NCBI GenBank assembly: GCA_039621445.1
Contig: CP154954.1
Span: forward strand, 310,001 to 374,000
Direction: 5' to 3'
Source of the DNA: Euglena gracilis
Taxonomy: Eukaryota; Euglenida; Euglenophyceae; Euglenales
DNA: 64,000 nucleotides
In this document: positions 36,015 to 50,528 of the stretch, piece after piece
Layout: the number at the start of each line of letters is the position of its first letter
Position numbering within the stretch: position 1 is the first letter of the stretch
Notes under the pieces: generated by a model
Told to the model about the DNA's origin: nothing
Seen by the model: the letters and a program-made list of their open reading frames with translations, nothing else
Databases searched by the model: none
Position numbers and translations under genes: made by a program

Positions 36015-37462
36015 TTATTTATTAATACGTGGAGATTCACGGAAAAAAATAGCAAAAAAAATAACGCCTAAAGTACCTATCAATAGTTAAGTAAGGAAAC
36101 CCTCCTAAAAGAACTTTACAAGTATTATACTATTACACAAAGCTCAAATATAAATTTTTAAAATAAAATAATATTAACAACTATTCTAGTAGTTAAAATC
36201 CTCATATATTTTAAATATATATAATACGTTTTATAAACTTCAAAAATATTTATGAAAATTAAAAATTATATAAAACTCAATGTAAAAAAAAAAAATAAAA
36301 ATAAAAAATAATTGTCACCAAACTATGCTTGATATGTATATCACAAAGCTTTATAAATACACTAGAAATTTCTAAAAAAATAAAATTAATATAATTCGTA
36401 TTGAAGAAAAATTACATATTTAAACAATTATAATTGATTTCGTTGAAAAAAATGAAAAAAACACTAATAAAGATTAAGTAATTACAGTAAAATAAAATTA
36501 TACTAAAAGACCTAACAGAACTGCATTAAAAAGGAAAACGACTACAGTAAAAAAATAATTTACAAAAAATACAAATTTTTCATAAATTTTATTGAAACTT
36601 CAAAATTTCAAAACATATCAATATTATCAACAAAAAAAAGCAATAAAATAATATTTACAACAAAAAATAATCAATCCAAAAAAAATCATCCTTAATTAAA
36701 ATAAAAACAGTAAAATCAAATATAAGGTAAAAAAAATTCCCTAAAGAACCGGACAAGCTAATTCCTAAGCATCTGGCTCACCCAAAAAACTAAAATCATC
36801 AAAAGAATAAAGATAAAAAATCTTTACCCGCCTGAAATGATATAGTGGACAATAAAAGATTAATAAAAAATTATCGATCAATTAAAATAACCATAAAAGT
36901 AATTATATGATACCTTTAATAAAAATTATATTTTTCAGAAATCGTTTCTATCCCAAATCATCTTAATAAAAATTAATTCAAAAATAAAAGAATTAAATGT
37001 AATTACAATTTCCTCGACAAAAAGATATAACAACCGTGTAAAAGAACAAAAAAAAAAAAGCACTTAAAAATAATTATTACATTAAAATATCGAAATTAAA
37101 AATTACAAAATAGTAAAAATTTCCTTTTCTACTAAATTAAAATAAAAAAAATACGAAAAAATCAAATCAAAATAATAAAATATAAATTCACTACCAAACT
37201 ATAAAATCTATAAAATTAGTTTTAATTGCTTAAAGTATAAAAACTCCATAAATTAAGTAAAGTAATATGCAAAAATACAAAATTAAAACATATAATCTTG
37301 TTTTGTCCTAGGTAAACCGCACAAAAATATACCCCACAAAAAATTTAATAAAGGCGTTTATGAAAAGTCTTAATCCACCCTTTTATTAATTTAAATTTAA
37401 TTACCTAAAGTAAAAAGAATACAACTTCGTAGCACACAGAATGTATAAACTAAAGCTTCCAT
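36015..37462 (-). CDS. psbT: Photosystem II subunit T, two exons around a twintron
   Basis: Exon 1 is 37438-37462 (atg gaa gct tta gtt tat aca ttc t) and exon 2 is 36015-36085. Joined at t|ta they encode exactly 31 residues, MEALVYTFLLIGTLGVIFF... to SPRINK-stop, the normal size for this single-helix PSII dimer-interface protein. The 1352-nt insertion starts GTGTGCTACG and ends AC. psbT lies 63 nt downstream of the psbB stop on the same strand, so it probably belongs to the psbB transcript. Confidence 0.92.
36086..37437 (-). other. psbT intron: group II intron nested in another (twintron)
   Basis: Two separate domain V hairpins are visible on the minus strand. The outer one is at 36111-36145 (gagctttgtgtaat...atacttgtaaagttc), just before the 3' splice site. 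The inner one is at 36746-36779 (gagccagatgc...ttgtccggttc). A second group II 5' end, GTGCGGTTTACC, starts at 37322. This pattern fits an internal intron from about 37322 to about 36715 inside the outer intron. Euglena psbT (ycf8) is known to carry a complex intron. Confidence 0.75.
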
Positions 37463-37525
37463 AAAAATAAAAAATTTTCACAACTTTGCACATTTCCTAA
37501 AACAAATTTACTAATTAAATAATAA

Positions 37526-40500
37526 TTAAACTAATTCTTTCTTAGTTGTATCATCACCTAATTTTTCAAAAGTACCAAATTCAATCTCTTCCTCCAAATC
37601 AGGGTCAATACCAGCAAGCAAATATTTAAATAAAGTTCTTGCCCCATGCCAAATATGCCCAAAAAAGAAAATTAAAGCAAAAGACAAATGACCAAAAGTA
37701 AACCAGCCTCTTGGACTACTTCTAAAAACACCATCAGACTGTAAAATAGAACGATTAAAGTCAAAAATTTCTCCAAGCTGAGCACGTCGTGCATATCTTT
37801 TCACAGTAGCAGGATCATTAAAACTTAAAGTATCGAAACTACCACCGAAGAAACGAACAGTAACGCCTACTTGTTCAATACTATATTTAGACTCAGCACG
37901 ACGAAACGGAATATCGGCACGAACAACACCATTTTGATCTAATAATATTACTGGAAACGTTTCAAAAAAAGTAGGCATACGACGAACAAACAATGAATTA
38001 CCTTCCTTATCAATAAATACTGCATGACCTAACCATGCAGTCGCTATACCATCACCATTATTCATAGGACCAGAACGAAATAATCCACCTTTTGCTGGAT
38101 TATTCCCAATATAATCATAAAAAGCTAACTTAGGCGAAATAGCACCCCAAGCTTCTGACAAAGAACAACCATCAGATAAACTAGCTTGAACACGTCTTTC
38201 TATTTCTTCCTGAAAATAACCTTTATCCCATTGGTATCGAGTAGGACCAAATAGCTCAATAGGTGTAGAAGCAGAACCGTACCACATAGTGCCTGAAACA
38301 ACAAATGCAGACCAAAAAACCGCAGCTATACTACTAGAAAGAACAGTTTCAATATTCCCCATACGTAAAAGTACAAACAAGCGTTGAGAAGGGCGAACTA
38401 AAACATGAAATCCACCAGCAATAAGTCCTAAAAGACCTGCAGCAATATGATGCCTTGATAGAAAATAAATTATTATATTTCCTCAAAAAAACCGTGCATG
38501 CAAAATAAAAATGCACACGGCTTTAATTAATAATAAAATTATTAATCAATTTTTCCTAATACTAAATTTAGGACAAATTTTAAAGATTTAAAAATACCTA
38601 AACAAATAAGTTATTTTTAAATCTTTAACTCAACTTTTTTTACAAAATATTCGTAAATACTAAACTTAGGAAAAAATTTCGAATCAAAGTGTAAAAAAAA
38701 ATTTTGGAAAAAAATACAATTAATTAGTTATTATTTTCATACACAAAAAATAAAAATTACAATAACAAAATAAAATAAAATAAATTTTATGCTTCTTTAA
38801 CAGCCAAACTCTCACAAAACTGTAAAAAAAGTTTTTATCAAGAATATTAATAAACTGCAAATATTATTGCAAAAAATATAACTAACCTAAAACAAAAATG
38901 GCTATTTAGTAAAAAAATCTACCTGGCTTTTTATTACTAAAAATTAAAAATTGAATAAAAGGTATTAAAGTAAGAAAAAGTTAAAAACTTTTAACTCATA
39001 AGTATGAACTTTTACAACTCGCAAAGAAGCAATTCCACCTACATTATACGGATCAAAACCTTCAGCACCCCAAGAAGGAATAACAGGTTCAATTTGCAAG
39101 AATAGATTAAAAATCTTTCATCCGAAATTAAATATGAAATTTTTAAATCATTTAACTACTCACTTATAAAGTACTTGTATTTTAACAAATACTTATATAT
39201 CAAAATATAATTTTGATACTTTTATAAGTGTGATTTAAGTCAATAAAAATTAATAAAAAATTTTTCCGTTTAAATCATCCCCTCTAAAAAAGTTAAAAAT
39301 AGACATATCAAAAAATGTCAAAGATAGAAACTAAATTATTTCGTTGCTTTTTGTTGCTAAATGAAATTCTTGAGGACACACTTATCCACAATTTTGCTAA
39401 AAAATTAATCTTATTAGAAGAAAAATTAAAAATTATACAAAATTTAATTAGAAAATATATAACTATGGCATAGCCAATATTTAGATTATCTATCCAAAAA
39501 TCGTTAATTTTTTACAGTTAAAAAATTAAATAAGTTATCGTTCTTATTGATAACGCAATAATTTCAATAAAATAAAAGGTTTTTCACCTAATTGAACAAA
39601 AATTTCATAAAAAATCTCTTAACGATATAAAATTATTAAAAGAACATTAAAAACGAATCGCACTCCCACTTAAACCATAAGGATCAGAAACCCAAATACC
39701 AGGACCAAAAACACCCGTAACATGGAAAACTCCAAAAGCTAAACATAATGCTCCAGACAAGAATAAATGAACTCCAAATACTCTAGGTAAATCTAACTTT
39801 AACTCACCACTAGCTGGATCACGAAATAAATCAAGGTCCCAATAAACCCAATGCCAAATAGCAGCTAAAAATAAAAGACCCGATAAAATTATATGTGCTA
39901 CCGCTACACCTTCGTAACTCCAAATTCCTGGATCCGAAAAAGATTCCCCTGTAACACTCCAAGCACCCCAAGATTTTGTTACCCCTAAACGTGTCATAAA
40001 AGGAAGAACAAACATTCCTTGGCGCCACATAGGATTTAGCGCAACATCAGAAGGATCAAAAATAGCAAGTTCATATAAGGCCATAGATCCAGCCCATCCT
40101 GAAACTAATGCAGTATGCATTAAATGAACAGAAATCAAACGACCTGGATCATTAAGAACAACAGTATGTAAAACAAATATTTTTAAAAATTTTATTAAAA
40201 AATCAAAAAATAAACTATAAGGAAATTTTTAAAACTATAAATATCATTTATAAGTAAAAAACTAAAAATCACAACACGATACCAAGGCAGGTAAAATCAA
40301 CTTTAATAATTAAAAAGTTTTTTATCCGAAACCGTACTTGTTAATTCAATAACATACGGCTACTCAATTATATAATCTTAAAAGATTAGAAAACGCAAAA
40401 AATACTTAAAATAACTTAGATATAATTCTGATTAAAAAATCATCCTTATAAAATTTAATATATATTTTTCGTTTTTTTTATCCGCTTTATTATTCTTTTA

Positions 40501-40798
40501 ATGAAATGATCATTCATTTATTAATAACAAAAATAAATTAGAGGAATAAATAAATTATTTTTTAATAAAACATGGAAACAAATAACAAAAACTACAAAAT
40601 GATCGTATAAACATTTCCTACTAAAGTTCCAAATTATTTTTCTTTATAAACATAAGAAAATTTAAAGATAAAAAAATTCTTTCGATAATAAAAACTAAAC
40701 TACTAAAATATCGGAAAATTAAGAGTAAAAATTTAATTTACATGGACAAAAAATTTTTTTAAAAATAAGATCCAAATTTTACGAATCGCACATCCCAT
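37526..40798 (-). CDS. psbB: CP47 chlorophyll apoprotein of photosystem II, five exons
   Basis: Inner antenna protein with six membrane helices. Exons on the minus strand: 40793-40798 (ATGGGA), 40273-40290 (LPWYRV), 39664-40168 ([20 protein letters not shown] to DPYGLSGK), 39025-39095 ([20 protein letters not shown]) and 37526-38452 ([19 protein letters not shown] to TTKKELV-stop). They sum to 1527 nt, i.e. 508 residues, exactly the usual CP47 length, with every codon phase matching. Introns 1 and 3 share the 5' sequence GTGCGATTCG, and intron 4 starts TTGCGAGTTG. The exon 2/3 borders can slide by 2 nt (TTGTG would be a better group III start) without changing the protein. Conserved [20 protein letters not shown] and FGPTRYQWD are present. 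Confidence 0.96.
38453..39024 (-). other. psbB intron 4, group II-like
   Basis: 572 nt. Domain V is at 38490-38523 (aagccgtgtgcat...atgcacggttt), about 40 nt before exon 5, and the 5' end is TTGCGAGTTG. Nothing protein-like is seen inside. Confidence 0.75.
39096..39663 (-). other. psbB intron 3, group II-like
   Basis: 568 nt with 5' GTGCGATTCG. A degenerate AT-rich domain V (gagtagttaaatg...catatttaatttcgg) lies close to the 3' end, near 39115-39160. Confidence 0.7.
40169..40272 (-). other. psbB intron 2, short group III-like
   Basis: About 104 nt, in the 91-119 nt range of Euglena group III introns, AT-rich, with no domain V. Sliding the borders by 2 nt gives a TTGTG start, which fits the NTNNG rule. 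Confidence 0.75.
40291..40792 (-). other. psbB intron 1, group II-like
   Basis: 502 nt with 5' GTGCGATTCG immediately after a 6-nt first exon. Domain V (tagccgtatg...agtacggtttcgg) is at about 40326-40364, and the 3' end is AC. Confidence 0.8.
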
Positions 40799-40859
40799 AG
40801 TATATTAAAAATATCATAAAAATTAAAAATTAACTTTCTATAAAGACAAAAAGTTAAAA

Positions 40860-40931
40860 GCGGGTAACGTGATTCGAACACGCGACATTGGACTTGGAAG
40901 GACCACGCTCTACCAACTGAGCTATACCCGC
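40860..40931 (-). tRNA. trnG-UCC: tRNA-Gly (UCC)
   Basis: Cloverleaf with acceptor gcgggta/tacccgc and anticodon loop ctTCCaa. It is the last gene of the Y-H-M-W-E-G cluster. Confidence 0.93.
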
Positions 40932-40938
40932 ATAAATT

Positions 40939-41010
40939 ACCCCCAGGGGAATTCGAATCCCCGTTGCCTCCGTGAAAGGGAGATGTCCTAGGCCTCTAGA
41001 CGATGGGGGC
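40939..41010 (-). tRNA. trnE-UUC: tRNA-Glu (UUC)
   Basis: Cloverleaf with acceptor gcccccа-type pairing to tgggggt, anticodon loop ctTTCac and T arm acggggattcgaattcccc. It also supplies glutamyl-tRNA for chlorophyll synthesis in plastids. Confidence 0.94.
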
Positions 41011-41038
41011 AAATTTAAGATAAAGAAAAAAAATAAAC

Positions 41039-41110
41039 GCGCTCTGTAGGATTCGAACCTACTACATCAGGTTTTGGAGACCTACGTTCTACCAATTGAA
41101 CTAAAAGCGC
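41039..41110 (-). tRNA. trnW-CCA: tRNA-Trp (CCA)
   Basis: Intact cloverleaf with acceptor gcgcttt/agagcgc and anticodon loop ctCCAaa. It is the parent sequence of the trnW relics in the rRNA leaders. Confidence 0.94.
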
Positions 41111-41114
41111 AGTT

Positions 41115-41187
41115 TGGCTCAGACAAGATTTGAACCTGTGACCAAGGGCTTATGAATCCCCTGCTCTACCTCTGAGCTACTGAGCCT
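41115..41187 (-). tRNA. trnM-CAU: tRNA-Met (CAU), probably initiator
   Basis: Cloverleaf with anticodon loop ttCATaa. Position 1 (A) does not pair with position 72 (A), and the anticodon stem is rich in G-C pairs; both traits suggest an initiator tRNA. The elongator assignment cannot be excluded. Confidence 0.88.
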
Positions 41188-41201
41188 AAAAATTAATAGA
41201 T

Positions 41202-41274
41202 GGTGAATGACGGGGATCGAACCCGCGAATGAAGGAGTCACAGTCCTTTGCCTTACCACTTGGCTACACCCACC
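41202..41274 (-). tRNA. trnH-GUG: tRNA-His (GUG)
   Basis: Cloverleaf with anticodon loop ctGTGac and the extra G(-1) opposite C73, as expected for histidine. Confidence 0.93.
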
Positions 41275-41339
41275 TATAAAAAATATAATAAAAATTTATT
41301 ATAACTCGAAAACTGTCTGATTAAATATAAAAATATTTT

Positions 41340-41420
41340 GAGTCGTGCTGGATTCGAACCAGCGAAAGATGAACTAGCGGATTTACAATCCGCCCCCATT
41401 AACCACTCGGGCAACAACTC
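41340..41420 (-). tRNA. trnY-GUA: tRNA-Tyr (GUA)
   Basis: 81-nt class II tRNA with a long variable arm, acceptor gagttgt/acgactc and anticodon loop ttGTAaa. It is the first gene of the six-tRNA transcription unit. Confidence 0.94.
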
Positions 41421-41496
41421 GCAATTAGATGTTAAACAACAAAAACAATTAACATAGAAAAAGTTATTTAAGATCAAAAAAAATATAGATAAAACT

Positions 41497-42114
41497 ATGT
41501 CAAGATATAGAGGACCACGATTGCGAATAGTTCGTAGAATAGGAAAACTTCCAAGTCTTACAAATAAAACATCAAAGAAAAGAAAATCCCCAGGGCAACC
41601 AGCAACATCCTTTAAAAGGAAAAAAAAAATATCAAAATATAACATAAGATTAAAAGAAAAACAAAAACTGCGATTTAACTACGGAATAACCGAAAGACAA
41701 CTTCTAAATTATGTAAAAAAATCTAGGAAAAAAAAAGGATCATCCGGAAGATTTTTGCTAACTTTTTTGGAAATGAGATTAGATAATATTGTACATCGAA
41801 TAGGTTTTGCACCTACAATAATGGCTGCAAAACAACTAATAAATCATGGTCACATTTGTGTAGATGACAAAGTTATCAATATACCTAGTTTTATTTGCCA
41901 ACCAAAAAGTATTATAAAACCTAAAAAAAGTACTGTATCAGAAAATGTCATACAAAAAAACATAGAATCTAAAGAATTACTATTAATACCACCACATTTA
42001 TCTCTTAACAAAAAAAACTTAGAAGCAAAAATTATTGGTTTAATCAATAGAAAAGCGATATCGTTAATAGTTAATGAACTTTTAGTAATCGAATTCTATT
42101 CACGCAAGGTCTAA
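41497..42114 (+). CDS. rps4: Ribosomal protein S4
   Basis: A 205-residue, intron-free 30S assembly protein. It starts MSRYRGPRLRIVRRIGKLPS (conserved start) and continues into the S4 RNA-binding domain at residues 85-130 (LEMRLDNIVHRIGFAPTIMA, QLINHGHICVDDKVINIP). The length fits plastid S4 (about 200). It is divergent from trnY and is followed after 123 nt by rps11 on the same strand, a known euglenoid pair. An AT-driven Lys bias is strong. A decayed antisense copy lies near 34.5 kb. Confidence 0.95.
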   Translation: MSRYRGPRLRIVRRIGKLPSLTNKTSKKRKSPGQPATSFKRKKKISKYNIRLKEKQKLRFNYGITERQLLNYVKKSRKKKGSSGRFLLTFLEMRLDNIVHRIGFAPTIMAAKQLINHGHICVDDKVINIPSFICQPKSIIKPKKSTVSENVIQKNIESKELLLIPPHLSLNKKNLEAKIIGLINRKAISLIVNELLVIEFYSRKV

Positions 42115-42237
42115 TTATAAATTAATTTATAGGGAAAATTGTGAATAATATAAAAAATGAAATAAATATTAAAAACTCAAGGAAATCATGCTTTTTGCAA
42201 ATTTTGTTCTTAAAAAGAAATATTTATTTATAAAAAA

Positions 42238-42834
42238 ATGATAAAACAAAAAAAAAAAATAATCAAAATAACAAAAAAAAAATTTCCAAAAGGAATTGTC
42301 CATATTATGGGATTAAACTTACATGCAATCAAAAATTAATAGTATATAATGTAATATAAAGTTATTATAATTTTTATCTTTAAAAAAAAGCATTTAAAAA
42401 TCAATATCTTAAAAAAACAACTTATAATAATGAAGCGATTTAATATTAAAAAAATTATACAAAAAATCATCACAATAAAACTAAAAAAAATTTTCCTTTA
42501 TATTAAATAATAGAAAATACATCTAATTAAATTCTTAGTTTCGGTAAGTGATCCAAAAGGAAATGTAATCGCTTGGTCATCTTCAGGAGCATGCGGTTTT
42601 AAAAGCTCGAAAAAGGCTACACCGTTAGCTACAAAGACAACTACTGCAATTGCCGTTAAGAAAGCTATAGAACAAGGACTTCAAAAAGTTGAGATAAACA
42701 TTAGTGGACCTGGAACCGGACGAGAAACAGCTTTAAAATGCGTACAAAGTTTAGGTCTACGCATAAGTTGCATAAGAGATGTCACTCCCTTACCACATAA
42801 TGGATGTCGACCTAGCAAGAGACGTAGAATATAA
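42238..42834 (+). CDS. rps11: Ribosomal protein S11, two exons
   Basis: 30S ribosomal protein S11, which binds 16S rRNA at the platform. Exon 1 (42238 to about 42330) starts MIKQKKKIIKITKKKFPKG and continues IVHIMGLNLHAI, aligning with the KGVIHVQASFNNTI region. Exon 2 (about 42538-42834) encodes VSVSDPKGNVIAWSSSGACG to the stop after RPSKRRRI. The intron of about 200 nt is AT-rich and too short for a standard group II intron. It could be one or two group III introns. The exon 1 3' border is approximate. Confidence 0.9.
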
Positions 42835-42905
42835 AATAACAAAATTTATTTAACACGTTTTAAAATAAATAAAAAACAATATTAACATTTATTAATATTG
42901 ATAAA

Positions 42906-42989
42906 GCAGGCATGGCGGAATTTGGTAGACGCGCAGGATTTAGGTTCCTGTGTCTTTATGATGTGAGAGTTCGAGTCTCTCTGCCTGTA
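42906..42989 (+). tRNA. trnL-UAG: tRNA-Leu (UAG), right copy
   Basis: Identical to the 33583-33666 copy in inverted orientation. It follows rps11 on the same strand. Confidence 0.93.
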
Positions 42990-43034
42990 TTAAAAATTAA
43001 ATGATCATAAAAAATAACGAAATTACTAATCAAT

Positions 43035-43108
43035 CGGGCAAGAAGGGATTCGAACCCCTGACTCCGTAGTTCGTAGCCACGTGCTCTAGTCCACTGAGCT
43101 ACAAGCCC
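43035..43108 (-). tRNA. trnR-ACG: tRNA-Arg (ACG), right copy
   Basis: Inverted copy of 33464-33537, with the same two acceptor-stem mismatches. Confidence 0.88.
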
Positions 43109-43111
43109 TTA

Positions 43112-43183
43112 CTCCTTAAGTAGGATTCGAACCTACGACCGATCGGTTAACAGCCGATTGCTCTACCACTGAGCTATTAAGGA
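43112..43183 (-). tRNA. trnN-GUU: tRNA-Asn (GUU), right copy
   Basis: Inverted copy of 33389-33460, identical. Confidence 0.94.
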
Positions 43184-43199
43184 TAAAGTAAATAACCTT

Positions 43200-43272
43200 T
43201 GAGGGCAAACGGATTCGAACCGCTGACATTCTGCTTGTAAGGCAGACGCTCTACCAACTGAGCTATACCCCC
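43200..43272 (-). tRNA. trnV-UAC: tRNA-Val (UAC), right copy
   Basis: Inverted copy of 33300-33372, identical. Confidence 0.93.
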
Positions 43273-43302
43273 AGTTACTCAAATTATAGTAAATTTTGCT
43301 AA

Positions 43303-46300
43303 TTAATTTTTAAAACCAGTACCTGCGGGAATAATATTTCCTAAAACTAAATTTTCTTTTAACCCAGATAACCAATCAGCTCTTCCTTGTAAAGCAGCTT
43401 TTGTTAAAACTCTAGTAGTTTCTTGAAAACTCGCTTGAGCTATAAAACTTTGACTAGATAGAGAAAAACGAGTCAATCCCATAATTATAGGCTCATAAAC
43501 AATACTATTTACTAGTCTTTTATTTAATACCTCTACTAAATTAAGATCTAAAAAATCCCCTACCATAAAGCTAGAATCACCTGGATTAGTAACAATCACT
43601 TTTGACGTTATTTGTTTAACAATAAGTTCAATATGTTTATCCGCTATTTTGACACCCTGAGATTTATAAACAGTCTGAACACCATCTATTAAATATTTTT
43701 GTATTACCTCAAAACTTTTTCGCGCAGCTACAAGATTCTCATAATCATCTAAAAAAGTAAAAAAAGACTCCGTCAATATATCATGAGGGTTATTTATTAT
43801 TTCTTTTAACGAAGAAGTCATTCGAGCTTCTAACAATTTTTCTACTTTAGGCAATCCTTGAACTATATCATAAGTTTTTTCTCGGACAAAATTAACGCGA
43901 TATAATAATTGGTTCTTTCTTATAAAAGGTTTATCTTCTATTCTCATCAATGTATCATCATTAGTCGAAAAAGGCATTACTTTTCGAAAAATCGAAAACT
44001 CTTTTCTTTCTTGTATTATTTGAGAAGAATGAAGAAGCTTAAAATTACTAATTATTTGACCCGTTTTAAGAAAACATCCAATTTTAAAATTACCAAAAAT
44101 ACGCTTTTGTTTTTTAAGATTTCGAAGCATTATAACCTTATCTTGATCAAGTATACATGTAATAATATGTGAACTTCTTTTTTTTAAAACTTTCGATTTA
44201 TCAACTAAACTATTAACGTTCCTAATGTTAATAAATAATTTACCAAATTTACGAGGAAAAAGTTCTTTCTTCCTGTTAACAAATAATTCTTTTTTATGAA
44301 CATTTGTAGTAGGACAAATTAATTTATTTTTAAAAGAAAATTTCTTTGTCAAATGAAAAAATAAAGAAGTAAAACTCATAATAATAGAACTTATTATCCA
44401 AAATATTTTTCCAAATTGCTTCGAATTAATTTGAGGGAAAAAGATTTGACCAGAAATTTTTGCCTTAACATCTCGAATTTCCTCAATACCAAAAACGTCA
44501 TTTTTCAAGTTAGAATTTACAGATTCTCCTATTATTTGCTTATCAAATATTTTTCTTCCTGGCTTAACATATAAAAGCGTACTAGAAGGTAAAAACATAA
44601 TAGATTTACTAACGTCATTTTCGTAAATCACAATTTTTTTTTCTTGCAAAGTTAAAAAAGCTTTTTCCTTAAATTTATTATAAACTCTTCTTAACCCTGT
44701 AGTTAAAGTTGACCTATAAAAATCACTTTTACGAAGTCATACTTGATATATTATATCATACGACTACTCAATTATAATTGTGATTAATTTAATGGCTAAT
44801 ACTTCATATTTATTTTATAATTGCGATCTATAAATTTAAATACTAATAATAAACATCCCCTAACCCCAAACTAATTTTAATCGTTCCTTCTATTTTAAAA
44901 CATCGTTTTTTAGAACATGTTTTATCAAATAAAGTTTAAAATTATAAATTTTATTAGAAAAACCATTTATTCTCACTCTATTTACTAAAAAAATACGTAA
45001 CAAAATATAAACAACATTTTGTTTATCTATTCTGCAAAATTGATTTCAATTATAAAAAAATAAACTTACAATATAAATCAATTTAAAAAACTTTAAGTTA
45101 CTATCTATAACAAGTAATAAATATAAAAATTGTAATACAATAACAAAGACAATTAGTCTAAAATAGAAAGTTTAATTCTGCCATTAAATATTGTAAAATT
45201 AAAAACGATACACACTTCAAATCGTACCATATTTTTCCATTTAAAGGAGATGTTATAACTTCTTTTGCCTTTGCAGAAAAAACACCACCCGTATGAAAAG
45301 TTCGCATTGTTAATTGCGTACCAGGCTCACCTATTGATTGAGCAGCTAAAATTCCTACACATTCACCAAGTTCTACCATTTTGCCACAGGCTAAATTCCA
45401 ACCATAGCATATTTGGCATATGCCTTCCATTAATACACAATTAAAAGGTGTACGAATATAAACCTCGGGAAAATTAATAATTTTTTTAAACGTATAGACT
45501 GAAAGTTAATATTTAATAAAAATATTTCTCATTCGAAACCGAGCATGAAAATTCTTTTTCACTCGGCTACCTAAAAATCATAAACTTTTTATGATATTTA
45601 AGAAATATATCAGCATATGCCGGTGATTACACCTACTACTTTTCATAGAGTATTTTAAACGTTTTTATAACATCGTTCAGACCTTTTGCTTCATATTCCA
45701 TCCTTATAAATAAAAATTCAATTCGTTTATACCATAACTACTATACATAAAAGGTATGTTTTAAAATGGCTCCTAATATAACTCCCCCTTAATTTTCAAT
45801 AACAAAGTGTAATAAAATATTATAAAAAAAGTTGAAGCTTTTTAGTTTCTTAATTTTCTGTAAACCATATAAAATTACTATTTCAAATACTTTTAATACT
45901 TTGAAATTTTAATCCTGTTTTTTTATTCTAATAAAAAGGAAATTATGTTTAATAACAATGATCTGTATATTATTAGAATTTCGCTAATTTTAAAGTATAA
46001 TAATCTTAGATAAAAATTAATATAAAAGAATTTGCCACATTCCTTAAATTTTAAAATTTTTGTAGCTCGAACCACACATTACAAATATCTTGACCAGCAC
46101 TAACTAAAATATCACCTGTTTTGGCATTAACAATAGTTTTTGCTAATACTCTACCAATTAATTTTTCCTTCAAAAACTTTAGTTCTTCTTTATCTTGGTT
46201 TTGTAGTAATACGCACGTATTATATTTTGTAAAACAATCCGACCTTTTTACAATTAAGTTTTGTGCTGTATAAATCATTCGTCTAGTTAAATACCCAGCA

Positions 46301-46890
46301 TTAGCTGTTTTTAAAGCAGTATCAATTAAGCCTTTTCTAGCACCGTAACAAGAAACAAAATATTCAGTAATATTTAAACCTTCTTTAAAATTAGTTTTTA
46401 TTGGAAAAGGAATTACATTACCCTGAGAATCGGACATTAGTCCTCGCATACCTATCAATTGTTTCACCTGTGTAATACTACCCCTTGCACCTGACAAAGT
46501 CATAGAATACAAAGGATTCAAAAAGTCGGATTGTCTCAAATTATTAATAGATTCTTTCTTCAAATTTTCATTAACGACATTCCAAATATCCCTTTCTTCA
46601 TCCAAAACATTAATGAAATTTATCATACCATTTTTATATCGATTTCTCGTTTTAAATAAAATTTTTTCAGAACTTTTAACCAAATTTGCTTTTGAAGAAG
46701 GAATTTTAAGATCTCCAAGTCCTAATGATAATCCAGTGGTTGTTGCATAGGTAAAACCAAAATTTTTCATTTTATCCAATAACTCTTTTGTTCGGATACT
46801 ACCATAATTTGACAAAAACCAGCTAATTAAATTTCTAATTTCATTTTTATCAAAAACTCTATTAAAACATACTATATTTCCGAAATTCAT
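43303..46890 (-). CDS. rpoC2: RNA polymerase beta'' subunit (right, inverted copy)
   Basis: Mirror of 29682-33269 (coordinates sum to 76572). Exon 3 is 43303 to about 44710, exon 2 about 45231-45491, exon 1 about 46078-46890. Both group II introns and their domain V hairpins are retained. Compared with the left copy it has Thr (aca) in the [12 protein letters not shown] segment, which the third copy also has, so Thr is the likelier original state. Confidence 0.93.
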
Positions 46891-46981
46891 AATTAAAATA
46901 ATAATTTAACAAACTTATTGAAATAAATCAATAAAATAATAAACTTTAAAACTACTTAGCTCATACAAAAAATTAAAGTAT

Positions 46982-50444
<3,463 letters not shown>

Positions 50445-50528
50445 AAATACAAAAATAAATAAAAATAAGTATCAGGTCTTAATTGACCATAAAAACTTCA
50501 TAAAAAAAAAAATAACTCAAAAATTTAA

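Noticed and set aside
41274-41645. 123-codon antisense frame
   Set aside because: It overlaps trnY and the 5' end of rps4 on the opposite strand, so it is a shadow frame.
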